This document shows positions 39,379 to 50,240 of a stretch of 64,000 nucleotides of DNA, piece after piece. The notes beneath the pieces were generated by a model. It did not search any database and was not told the origin of the DNA. It was given only the letters and a program-made list of their open reading frames with translations. This stretch comes from Lunularia cruciata (lineage: Eukaryota; Streptophyta; Marchantiopsida; Lunulariales; Lunulariaceae): positions 11,041,001 through 11,105,000 of the forward strand of contig OX419756.1 in NCBI GenBank assembly GCA_948567375.1, in the 5' to 3' direction. The translations under genes and the position numbers were made by a program. Within the stretch, counting starts at the first letter, position 1. Every line of letters starts with the position of its first letter.

Positions 39379-40134
39379 TGTAATACTCCGAGGACAAGAA
39401 ACTCTTCAAGAGAGATACAAGAGAGAAAACAAAGATTTCACACTCAATCCTTTGATGCTCCAAAGGAGCAACTTCTCTTTATTACATAGCTAAAGAGGAT
39501 CTCCTCCAAGGAAGCTCCACCATAGGATTAGGTCCATGGATAGGTGACCTATCAGCAAGCTCCACCCTTAGATTACTTGCTTGGATAGGTGACATGTCGG
39601 TCTTGGTCAAAATTGGTTGGTCAAATAGGCTTTGACTGGAGGGAGTCTTTTAGAGAATCTTCTTGTAAGAATCTCAAAATCACATGGGTGAGGTACCATT
39701 GGAAAGCTCTTGGTGAGACAAACTAGGGGGGAGGGAAGGAAAACCTTTCCTCTGTTGGGGTGAGATCTACAAATTTTTGAGGCCTTATTTATCTGTTTAG
39801 GCCTTCAAGATTGCCATTTGAAGTTTTCAACCCTATTTTGGCTTCCGCCCTATGAGAAGAAGTGCTCTTTTGGTGACACCTCTATCTGATCTACTTTTTC
39901 TATCATGTCTAACATCCTTCCAGATATTATCACCCCAAGTTTCACCTTTAGATCATATGCCTAGCTATTGATTCTAAATTTTCCAAGCATATTTTGGTTT
40001 TTGGCTTATCAATAGAACTAATCTTTTGGTGATACCTCTTTCTGATATACTTAGTCCATCCTATATAACATCCTTCTAGATGTTACCACACCAAATTTCA
40101 TCTCTAGATCATCTATCTAGCTATTGGTATTACA
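39379..40134 (+). repeat. solo LTR, family 1, copy 3
   Basis: Begins TGTAATACTCCGAGGAC and ends GGTATTACA, 756 bp, about 300 bp from copy 2 and in opposite orientation. It interrupts element B; the homologous empty region is near 32,597 in element A. Flanking pentamers CCTAG and TCCAG match only in part, so the target duplication has decayed. Confidence 0.82.
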
Positions 40135-40570
40135 TCCAGCTCCAATGTTTTGATTGGCTACCATGATTTGTGAGAGTAGGGATGATGTGGTTCATACTAC
40201 TAGAGTAGAGGTGGTTGATAGTGGAACTGAGTTGGCTAAGGATCATGGGATCCACTCTGCAACAAGTGGTTTATGGCAAGCAGCAATGGCTAGATTGGAG
40301 GTGTTATTTGCTAGACTGGCCTTTGAGCAAGCGCGGTTTACACTTGGAGTTGTCTTGTTGGATAACCAAATGGGGATTTTTCGTTTGGTGGGACCTTTAG
40401 GGAAGGTCTATACACCACAAAGGGTCTTAATTGACTGGTGTGTAGCTCCTTATGTTGGAAAAGGCTGTAGTTGTTGGTCTAGAGTTACAAAAGACCGATG
40501 TAGAGAAATGTATATTTCAGATCCAAACAGGCGGGTATACAAGAATAGAGGTACTTGTATATAAAGAGAG
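40135..40570 (+). pseudogene. aspartic-protease-like region, element B
   Basis: The open stretch 40,154-40,564 contains EVVDSGTELAKDHGIHSAT, ARFTLGVVLLDNQ and VLIDWCVAPYVGKGC, homologous to element A at 32,616-32,960. The LID...GK pattern fits the active-site region of gypsy retropepsins, with the expected D-(S/T)-G altered. About 665 bp present in element A (about 32,985-33,650) is deleted here. Confidence 0.55.
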
Positions 40571-40881
40571 ATGAGATTGCTAGGTGAGTCTCTCTACGTC
40601 ATGTGGCACACTTGGCGTATCAATATCTTGAGTTATTACCAATGTCAACAGTTAGGGGTTACTAGAAGACCCTACCAACAAACATTTCTTTGTTGGGGGC
40701 ACAGGATCTAAAGAGGCATGGTTCCATTCATTTGGTGATTTTAGGATGACTGTGTCATAGACATACATGTGCAAGTTGAGGTTTGGGTCTTCAAGATCTC
40801 CATTTTGGTGTGTTTTGGGAGATGTTACATATACTACGATGTCTTTAGGTTCATTAGTCTATTTCCTCTAGCTTACATTTT

Positions 40882-41295
40882 TGTAATAGTATGGAGTTTA
40901 GCGACATAGTTAGTAAGGCTAACAAAGTAGGAATAAACCAAATTAGCCTAGAATATTCTAGAAGCATCTAGGAACCTTCTTGGGAAGCTTCTCAACTAGT
41001 TAACTTGCGCTCCAAGCATGTAGCTTATAGAAGGAAACTTCTAACTAGCTTAGCTTGCACGCCAAGTAGGCGACTTCTAGAAGGAAGCTTCTTGAGAAGC
41101 TTCCTAGTTAAATTGGCTTGCACTCTAAGAAAGCAGCTCAAGGAAGCTTCTTGAGAAGCCACTCAAGGGCTTTGTATGCTACCTATAAATACCAAAGCCA
41201 AAGCTCATGCTAGGCATTCAAAGTTTTCCCTCATTCAAGTGTCCCAATGTGAGTTTCGATTCTCGTATTTCTCTCCTTGGTCTTGGTCTTTTACA
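40882..41295 (+). repeat. solo LTR, family 2, 414 bp
   Basis: Begins TGTAATAG and ends TTTTACA with exact 5-bp target duplications ATTTT (40,877-40,881 and 41,296-41,300). The empty site is seen in element A near 33,990. The LTR has a TATAAATA box at 41,184 and several AAGCTTC/GAAGCTTC direct and inverted repeats between about 40,980 and 41,150. Confidence 0.88.
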
Positions 41296-42229
41296 ATTTT
41301 GGAGAACGTCCCTTTGATGGGTGATTCTCACACTTGGGTGGTGATGAGTACACATTGGGTCCATTCTTGGATGGACCTATATTGTTATTGGATGTAGCTA
41401 GAGTGGGATCATGGGCTCATCGTCTTTGTCTTTGGTGGATGAACCTCTTACCAAGAGAGGTTCTACAGTGCACTTATGACAAGATTCAATGATTAGACCA
41501 CATCATTGTTGATGAGATCTTGGATGTCAAGCGTCTATCCCAAATGGTGGTAGTGGTTGATAGGTCACCTACGGTAGTTGTGAACCTAGTTGGATAGCCC
41601 TAAGCTACTTTTCCCACACTTATGAGTTTCCTAGGCTCTTGTGCTTTTCAAGAAGGAGGTCATGGATTGGTTTGGGACTCACAATTACAATAGTTGGTGG
41701 AGCCCAACATTGATGAGAGTGATCGAGCAATGGGTTTTTGCACCAGTATAATCACTATTCTAGCAATGTCAAAGGCATCTGGACGTCAAGTGTTAGGTCA
41801 GGCTATGAACCTGAACTATTTGACCTGGATTGTGAGCCTTGGCTTGTCCGAGCAGTATAGAATATGCTTGATAGGCATCACTACTCGGACACTTGTGAGA
41901 TTTGTGCCTATTGAGATAATTTAGGCACATGTTGGAGGCAATGGACCATACGAACAAGGTATTCTTGGGACATAGCTAGTGGCTACTAGAGAGAGTGGTC
42001 TACTTGGATTACACCCTTGGTCTACTTGGGATGCAGCTAGAGGACGTATGGAGCTTGCAGCCAGATCAGAGGGAGTTTTTCACACTAGGGTTGGGACCTC
42101 TAGTGGTTGGGGGTATGACACTACTACTCCCAAGGGCCCAAGGTAGCAGCCAGTCAGGACATCTCCGACTCTTAATGACAATTATAGAGGATATTTAGGA
42201 GCCAGATCTTGGACCCAAGCTTACAAGAG

Positions 42230-43430
42230 GGGAAAAATGCATAGTTTGGAGGTTCTTGAGGAGCTACACAACTTGTTATACCTTCAATATGAAGGATTTG
42301 GGTGCTCTAAAAGGACCTAGTATTTGGATGGAGCTAACTAGCAATATATTAGTTTTTTGACGTCCCTATTGATATAGTGACATGAAAAGAGCATTAATTT
42401 AGAGTTGGAATAGAGATCTTTTTGAGGTTGGTTTGGTGGAGATTTCACATGGAGAGTATGCATTAGCTACAATGATACCAACCAAGAAGGATATGCATGG
42501 CAACTACACAGATAGGCAGATGTGTGGAGATTATTGTCCTATCAACCAATAGACTAGGGCTGATTGGTATACCATACCTACACTAGAGGAGATCTTTGAT
42601 GCAATTAGGCATGCTTGGTGCTATATTGATGACATTTTGGTCTATAATGCTACTATGGAGGAACATGAGAGATAGTTATGGGAGGTGTTTGAGAGGTTGG
42701 GATCTCATGAACTCAAATTACATCTTGGGAAGTGTAGATTCTTCCATGAGTAAGTTGAGTATTTGGGTCATACTATCTACCTTGGAGGACTTGGTATTCA
42801 GTAGACCAAAGTGGAAGCTATTGCACATATTCCTAGGCCTATGGATGTGACATTCCTTGGGTTTGCAAACTTCTATTGCCGCTATGTTAGTGGTTTTAAT
42901 GCTATTGCCAAGGCCTTGATGAAGCTGACCAAGCGTACATAAGAGTGGTGTTGAGGAGATGAGCAAGAGAGCACTTTTGTAGAGGTCAAGGAGAGGTTGA
43001 TATCTGCTCCTATTTTGAGGAGACTGATTAAAGGATGACCATTTCAGGTTCACACTAATTGGAGTATGTTGGGGCTTGGAATAGTGCTCACCCAACAAGA
43101 TGATGGAGGGAAGGATTTTGTGGTGGCTTATGCTAGTCGCTCCAACAATTCAATGGAGGAAAAATATAGTTCATATGAAGGAGAGTGCTTGGCAACAATA
43201 TGGGCAACACATTTATGATGTTACCTATTTGGTAGCCCCTTTACTCTCATCATTGATCATCAACCATTGAATTGGTAGATGGAGTCTAACAAGCTTTCAA
43301 GGAAACTTGCATGATGGGCTTTGATTTTACAAGAGTATGATTTCACGATTATTCACATACTTGGAGTAGTGAATCGTGATGCAGATAGGTTGAGTAGAAA
43401 CCCATGTCCCAGCCAGTAGGATCAAACTGG
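42230..43430 (+). pseudogene. Ty3/gypsy reverse transcriptase and RNase H, element B (internal deletion)
   Basis: Fingers region FEVGLVEISHGEYALAT, then MCGDYCPIN and LEEIFDAIRHA, jumps directly to WCYIDDILVYN. The catalytic YIDD is kept here, but motif A and motif B (present in element A) are missing through a deletion of about 200 bp. HLGKCRFF, YLGHTIY and RNase H pieces (VVAYASRSNNSMEEKYSSYE, FTLIIDHQPLNW) follow. Stops and frameshifts confirm a pseudogene. Confidence 0.85.
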
Positions 43431-43599
43431 AGCACATTGGCATGCATTTGCCTTTCTCTATATATTTTTTGAGGCTTTGGTGGTATCTCTTTCACTGCAT
43501 ACAAGAGGAGTTATTGAGGTCATAGATCCAGAGAGTGGAGATAGTGGTACAATTCAATGAGATATTCATTATAATATCTTAGTGATGGACTATCTTTGC

Positions 43600-44480
43600 A
43601 TTGGTGTTGTAGGTGGCACAATTGGGACCAAGGAGAGAAACATTGTTCTCCAGTGAGCCAAATGGTTCAAATTGGAAGGCAAACACCTTATTTATGTATG
43701 GGAGAATGGTAGAGTGCAAGTAGTACCACTTCCATCTCAGAGACCATAGTTGATCATCAGGAGCTAGGACATTTTGGAGTAAAGTGTACATATAGTTTAC
43801 TCAAGAGTCATTATTGGTGGTGCGGTATGCAAACCAATGTACAATAGTTTGTTGCCAGATGTGTGGTTTGTGACCAAGTTAGAGTATCATTCAATGCTCC
43901 TATGCCACAGTTACACCCATTACCTATCATGGGATTGGGTTACCATTGGAGTTTGGACTTTATTGGACCTTTATCATTGACTATAAGACATCATTGGTAT
44001 ATTTGGGTTATGTTGGAGAACTTCTCTACGTGGATTGAGTTGGTGGCACTTCTTGACAAGTCCAATGAAGGGACAACTTACTCATTCTTGGATTGGGTTC
44101 TGAGTCCTTTTGGTGCACTAGCTGAGGTTTTGACTGATTAGGGCACAAAGTTCTTGGGGTAGTTTTAGGTCTTGTGTGACAAGGCTTTGATTGATCATTG
44201 TAGTACCTTGTGAGATCACCCTAAGGCAGATGGCTTAGTAGAGAGAGTGGTTCAGATGGTGAAGAGAGGATTGCAAAAGTATGGTTTGTAGAGAGGACAC
44301 TTGGGAGATTAGGATCTCCAGTTACCTTGGTTGGCCATGGGCTATTTGTTCAGCCGGCAAGCCTCCTTAGCATCCTTCTCTCCTTACTTTCTACTCTATG
44401 GACAAGATCTAGATTTACTTACAGCCATTCATTGAGATGCTATTGTAGTTTTGGACTTGGATGATCCAGATGTATGGATG
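43600..44480 (+). pseudogene. Ty3/gypsy integrase, element B
   Basis: Zinc-binding region: a conserved HH and H (ELGHFGVK, SHYWWCGM) with CVVCDQ at about 43,858-43,880. Catalytic core: SLDFIGPLSLT (first Asp, about 43,950), then TD.GTKFLG (second Asp, about 44,130), then LVERVVQMVKRGLQ (Glu, about 44,240). The order and spacing fit a retroviral-type integrase. Several stops interrupt it. Element A lacks this domain. Confidence 0.8.
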
Positions 44481-44819
44481 AGTGCATGTTCTCAACGAGC
44501 TTAGATTTTTTGGAGAGTGATGTTGCTGGCCTTTGAGAACTTGGAAATTGCTCAACATAGGGATATCTTATGCTATGCTACCATTCATAGACCCTTGATC
44601 CATTGATTTCATCCATGTGACTATGTCTATCTACAATAGATAGCACCGACAACACCTGATTTTTCTACAGGCCACACTATCTTGAGAGTGGGTGAGGTTA
44701 TGCCATTTGTAGTCCTTGTGTTGGAAGGACATGATGGTGTTGTTCGGAAGGATCATGTGTATAATTGTGCACCATATCACCTCACAAACATTGATGGTAC
44801 TATGGATCCAAGCTTGGCA

Positions 44820-44985
44820 CTTGTACGTGTAGGCTTGCGGTGTATGTTATGCAGATCTTTTGGTGGAGATGCTATTATGTTAGTGTGTGATAGCTGTTTG
44901 AGAGGATGGCATATGGCATGTATGACTCCTTCTCTCATGGTGCTTCCTTAGGGATAATGGTTATATCCTAGATGTACTGACCTAT
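44820..44985 (+). pseudogene. PHD-type zinc finger at the C-terminus of element B pol
   Basis: After the integrase C-terminal part (VLEGHDGVVRKDHVYN, CAPYHLTNIDGTMDPSLA) the frame reads RCMLCRSFGGDAIMLVC, DSCLRGWHMACMTPS and then, through two stops, a WLYPRC-type end. This is a C4HC3 layout: Cx2C (44,841-44,852), CDSC, WHxxC, then xPxC with the seventh ligand Cys changed to Tyr. The stops TAG and TAA fall where Glu is expected (GAG/GAA). PHD fingers read histone H3 tail modifications in other proteins, so a role in choosing insertion sites is inferred. Confidence 0.75.
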
Positions 44986-45138
44986 AGCTAGTTCATTCTT
45001 TATATGGTATAGATTTCAGGCAAGTGACTAATGATTGGGCTTGATAGCACCCGGCCTCTTGATCTTTTGCCCACCATAGGGTATACAATATACTTGGAGT
45101 AGATGGCTATATGGAGTTAGAGGGATCTAACCGCCAAC

Positions 45139-45147
45139 TAGGGGGGC
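45139..45147 (+). promoter_or_regulatory. polypurine tract of element B
   Basis: TAGGGGGGC precedes AATTGTGGCACTTGAGAG, where the 3' LTR begins (TG at 45,151). A purine run just before an LTR start is the usual plus-strand primer. Confidence 0.7.
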
Positions 45148-45150
45148 AAT

Positions 45151-45670
45151 TGTGGCACTTGAGAGTCCATGTATGACTTATGTGTGAGTTGTGCTTATAG
45201 TGTGTGATGTTGACAATAATGTATGTTGTGTAGCAATGTATATACACACAACAATCGTCACACCATTTGTAGCATCGCAGCTAGAATGCTTGGCAGTCAG
45301 TAGTATTTTGGTATTTACTCATAGACTACTTGTTGACGGTCAGATTTTGTGTTTGGGGTACTAACTACATGGTGGAGCCCATCATCACTTAGCACCATTC
45401 GCTCCGTCGGATGTGTAGTCAATGGGACCGTTGGAGACTAAGGGGTATACATTTGAAGTGCAGCTCCAAAGAGCTCATCTCTTTGATGTTGAGCCTTTGA
45501 GTTCCTAGCTATGGTGGACAAAGACCGATGAGTGTCACTTGGATTCTCTTAACTACAGTGCGTGTGGTTTGATTGTAATCAATGTCCAATTGTTGGCAAA
45601 TTATTGAGTGACAGTTCAAGTGATGATTTGATTGAGTGTGATTCGAGTTGTATGAAAAATTGCTTGGCGA
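45151..45670 (+). mobile_element. 3' LTR of element B, incomplete
   Basis: Starts TGTGGCACTTGAGAGTCC after the polypurine tract. It continues through segments homologous to 27,991-28,490 and 28,990-29,200 in the upstream LTR, and then stops before the 29,615-30,155-like end. It appears truncated. Confidence 0.7.
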
Positions 45671-45671
45671 T

Positions 45672-45765
45672 TATGGCACTTGAGAGTCCATGTATGACTT
45701 ATGTTTGAGTTGTGCTTCTATAGTGTGTGATGTTGACAATGATGTATATATGCACGACATATATC
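45672..45765 (+). repeat. second copy of the LTR start
   Basis: TATGGCACTTGAGAGTCCATGTATGACTTATG and the following GTGTGTGATGTTGACAATGATGTA repeat the beginning of the 3' LTR (45,152-45,230). It may be the start of another decayed element or a local duplication. Confidence 0.6.
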
Positions 45766-45769
45766 TTAT

Positions 45770-48000
45770 TTATGATATGATATTCCATCCTCACTCATTT
45801 GAACTTCACTCATAAATTAATATTTATGCTCATTAAAATATTTTTTATTGATACTCTTTTATATAAATTTTTTCATTGTAAATGTGATAATAATATATAT
45901 GCCATGATTGATGTCATAATAATAAGCTTTTAAACCCCTCTTCTTATTTTAGGTTTTTGATATCATACGATAAGATAAAAGATATAATTTAATCTATAAT
46001 GTAAATATCCATAGGAAATAACAGAAAATTTGACATGTTATTGAAATCAAATCACCCACTCTCATAGTGACACAATGAATGCTTTATATAGGAGAATCAA
46101 AATGTTTGATTTTAATGCTAATTTTAAATTTTCTTGGTGCTTATTTAATATGATTCCTTCCTAAAAATTCTTTGGTAAATTCAAGTCAGGTAGAACTTAT
46201 TATTGATCTTTAATCTGGTCATAACATAATTCCAATCTAAAAAAAAAAAATAAAAAAAAAGTATATCCTCATGTACCACATCTATAACTTATTCTAAATG
46301 AAAAGGAGATATTAATAGATGATATACTTACATATCAACATAATTATATTCATTAGCTTATTAATTTAAATTATTATTTCATGAAATATTTAATACAATA
46401 AATAGAGTTATTTTATACTAAAATATATTCTAGTTAATGATTTTAATTATTTTAACTACAGAGATTAATATATATATATATAATTTAATTCAAATTTATT
46501 CAATCCAATTCAGTCAGATATTATTAACTTTATTTAATTTCTGTAAATTTTATTTAAATATTTATTTAAATAAATTAATATGTAGATAAATTTTAAACTG
46601 TAAATTCAATGATATATGATGCATGCATAACTTATTATCATTATTAAGTTAGTATTAGTCTCATCATTAACATCATCTGTTTTTATTAGAGCTATGTTAT
46701 CATGTGATTTTCCTGAAACTTAAATCAATTAGGAAAAGCAAAACATTGAATAATTTGAAGATAATAATATTCCATCAGTCATTTTCTATAAATTTTAATA
46801 AATAAATAAATAAATAAATAATATTTAATTGTGTGGAAATCATATTATGAGAAAGTTTGAAGGGGCCTAGGCCTAACATCAGCTAGGGGGAAAGTTAAGA
46901 GTTAGGGGGAAAATGTAAGTGTGTTACCTTCAAGTAGGTTATTTTAGGCTTGGAGAGTCTAAGAGAAGGTAGTTAATACCAAATTTATGTTAAATTATGA
47001 ATAAAATAAATGAAAGTAAAAAAAGATGATAACTATAAATCAAATACACATTGGTGGAGTCTCCAACTTAGAATATTTTTACAAATTCAAGACTTCATTC
47101 CGTAAACAATATTGATGCATTTAGTTATATTTGTATAACATCAATTTAATTAGTTTGCTGATGTTACCTTTACTTCATACTAGTGTCTCCTAATAGAGGT
47201 TATCTGTCCGATACTTTAGTCCATCTTCTTATATAAATTTTTGGACCAATCTTAATATCTAGGAATTGAAATCTTTACTCTATAAAGAGAAAATGGATTA
47301 TAGAGTTATTATGTGTATTTTGGAGGAATATGTCTGAAAAAAAGATATTACATTCATCTGGAGACATTGATCTCCAGAATCAATGACATATCCTTAACTT
47401 AGATGCGTCATATCCCTCCAAAATTGAATTAACAAAGGAGAGTAGAATTATAAAAGAAATGCTAATTCCATTGAGGATATGAAATATAAAAATTTAAAAT
47501 GATTAACCTTAGAGTAAGAACAGCATACATTTTTGAGGTTAATCTATATATTATAAAATCTTCATAGAGTTATGTATATGAGATTTTAGATTGTTTGCTG
47601 ACTCTTTTTTATGCTTGGTGCTCCAGGTTCTTTCCAGTAAGAATCACCATATGTCAGCAGAGACAGTCACAAGTAAGAATCAATTGTTTCTAAAATGTAA
47701 TTCATTTAGATTTAGTTAGTATTATGGTATAATGATTTATAAAAGTTATCTCCTTTACTATAAAAAATCACCATGGAAAATATCTTCCTTCGAGGGTCCT
47801 CGTGTTACATGCGATAATCTTTCTTCTCTTACTAATCTTACCAAGTGTGGCAGGCGCAGTACTAATGATTTCACTTTTTCGCTTTTCACAAACGTCAATG
47901 CTAACTTATGGCAACAGGTTCACCATGACTTAAAGTTACCATGTACCACACAAGTCTTTGTTTCAAAACCCTATAGAATGTCCAAGTACATAATTATAGT
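45770..48000. other. AT-rich intergenic DNA, no gene recognised
   Basis: Very AT-rich. It contains an A-run near 46,240-46,260, a TA run near 46,470 and an AAAT repeat near 46,797-46,822. The frame at 47,732-48,004 is open but has no recognisable motif. Confidence 0.5.
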
Positions 48001-48009
48001 TTAATTACT

Positions 48010-48099
48010 ATTATGTTAATCAAGAGAGAAAAGCAGACCACATAGTACACAAGAAGGATGGGAAGACCATATCAAGCCGTACAAATTATGTTAATCAAG
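48010..48099 (-). mobile_element. RLE LINE 3' tail, 60-bp copy with perfect 15-bp target duplication (copy 3)
   Basis: ATTATGTTAATCAAG occurs at 48,010-48,024 and exactly again at 48,085-48,099. Between them, the minus strand reads TTGTACGGCTTGATATGGTC, TTCCCATCCTTCTTGTG and GGTCTGCTTTTCTCT. This is the terminal part of the LINE 3' UTR only. It fixes the element's 3' end as the CTTTTCTCT-type terminus with no poly(A). Confidence 0.9.
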
Positions 48100-50110
48100 T
48101 GGACCTGCAGTTTCTGCAATCACTACGTGAGACGGCGTCACATTGAGTAAATTGGTATCCTATTTCAGCCACATGCAACTACACTCCCGAGTGAAAAAAT
48201 CTCACAAGAAGCCAGAATCTGTCCAGTAGAGAAGCCAGATAACATGAGCCGAAGCCAGAATCTGCCCACTAGAGAAGAAATAAAATCGCATGCGTTTTGG
48301 TGTCCATATCCTTTGACATATACATGTCTTTTGTCTTAGAAAGTACATGGCATTCAAGAATAGAAAGTGCAAACCTCGGGCAATGTTTTCGCCAGGATAC
48401 CCCTTTGCTCGAGAAAACAATAACTTATACATATTTATATAATTTTCAAAGGTAAAGGTACCTGAATATCTGCGTGTTAATTGGGAAGCAGGTTTCCATC
48501 ATCTTAATTGAATCCGTTACATAGACAGTAACGGATGCGAATAGGCCCTTCTTCCCAAATGTAATCTGGAGAATGAAAAGGGTAAGTGTGTGACGAATTC
48601 AAAGAACATGGCACTCATCATTGTTGAGATCTATTTTCGCGATTGGTGCTATATTAGGGCCTAATCTCTAGGCGAAGTTATTCCCTAGCCAAGAATAAAG
48701 TGCTCATGTTTTGTCGTAAAATGTCTGTGACATAACTTGAGATACTAAATTTCGGGGGGACAAGTCTGCATGGTCTTAGGAACTCCCGTTTCTAAACCTA
48801 GGTATAGTCAGAGTACTATTCACTTTAACCAGCAGTTAGAGAAAACCTTGTCTCACACTCGTCTTAGGTCCTAGAGCAAGCACACAACACACTGCACTTC
48901 ATGAGATAAGGTACTATCTATTGAGGACCGGTTTTCGAGATGAAGCATTTCGGTAATCCGTCTTAGATGATGAATTAGTCAATGGATTTTGTATTTGCTC
49001 TAATAACCTTAATTAATGGACCTCACTTTTGCGAGGGCTGCAAAAACGTCGCTATCTATCTTTGTTTCTTGTTTTCACACACGCGGTTCTTTTTCTTTCT
49101 TTGTTTCTATTCCATGTTGGTAAGGACGAAATTTAGTTTTACGATATCGATAGGTTAAAGTGCTACTGCCACCCAAGATGCCAACCGGTGAAGAACAAGG
49201 GCCTTAGACCGCTTAGCACTTTTGCCTTCTTGCCTGTTTAAACTCGTCATAAGTAGATCTTAATTCAAATATGATAGTGGTATTGAACACCGATAGTCAC
49301 ATTCGTGTTGTCGAGATTTTGGAATCAAGTGGATGCGTTTCTCGTCTTTCTTTCTTTGGCACATATTGTCAATATATAGAGATGCTGCGATGTTCATGGA
49401 TATCAGTTAGAGAGTCCCTTGTCATAACAGTCCTTCCCACTGAACTGATTTTAGTCTTATTCTGTTCCGAGAAAACTAAATGAATAAACTTCAAATCATC
49501 GGAAGTAGTCCATTCCATCTCTGGATCAAGCTTAGCAGATAATATTTGATATATTAGTTAGTTAGAACCTGAAATGTTTCATCCCAAGTTAGAAACTGTT
49601 TGCATCAAATATGAGTTCTTTTACATAAGAGCGGGTGACAGGCATAGATCGGGGCCGGGAACAGGGAAAGGCGACGGCCGAGGGCAGAGTCCGCGATCTC
49701 TCTTGGGAAGCTTTTCAGCAGGCGACCACGTGTGGTCGGGAAAGTGACCATCGGCGAGATACTGCTGGAAAGGCTAACCAAGATACCATCCACCAGGTCG
49801 ACCCGAGTTAACGTCTCTAGTGGACGGGCGGCTCTATACGGGTTAGGTAACCTCTGGTTCGGTTAAGTTAGGCTAGACGGCATGTGAGTCCGATCACGCA
49901 AGACCAATCCTGTGAGGGTACCACCCTGTCCCTCTCATCCTTATATAGTCTGGCACCTGCTGCGGCCGTGGCTGCCTGAAAAGCACCCCCCGCGAATGGA
50001 CGGTGGTCAAGGTTCGACGGTGTGGATCCTTGCTGGGGTTCGCTATATGAATAGGCTATTTGCTGTCTTCCATTCTCGCAAACTATCTATGACAGATTTG
50101 TGTAGACAGA
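48100..50110. other. GC-richer unique-looking DNA, no gene recognised
   Basis: Base composition shifts from AT-rich to more balanced here. Open frames are short on both strands and unmotivated. The stretch about 49,630-50,110 is markedly GC-rich and ends directly against a LINE-tail copy. Pol III-like boxes are not convincing (a GGTTCGACGGT sequence near 50,012 resembles a B box only in part). Confidence 0.45.
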
Positions 50111-50116
50111 CCGAGC

Positions 50117-50240
50117 TTTTGTAGCCCATCGTGATTTTGTTGTTGGTTGATTTTGTTACCTCTTGTGTTTTATCCTTGTACGGCTTGCTTGATAATGGGG
50201 TCTTTCTATCCTTCTTGTTATCTGTCGCGGTCCCCTTTCT
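50117..50240 (+). mobile_element. RLE LINE 3' tail, copy 4
   Basis: It carries the LINE 3' UTR order with small insertions: TTGTAGCCCATCGTG, GTTACCTCTTGTG, CCTTGTACGGCTTGCTTGAT, AATGGGGTCTTTCTATCC, TTCTTGTT and GTCGCGGTCCCCTTT. Ends are approximate and no target duplication was found. Confidence 0.65.
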
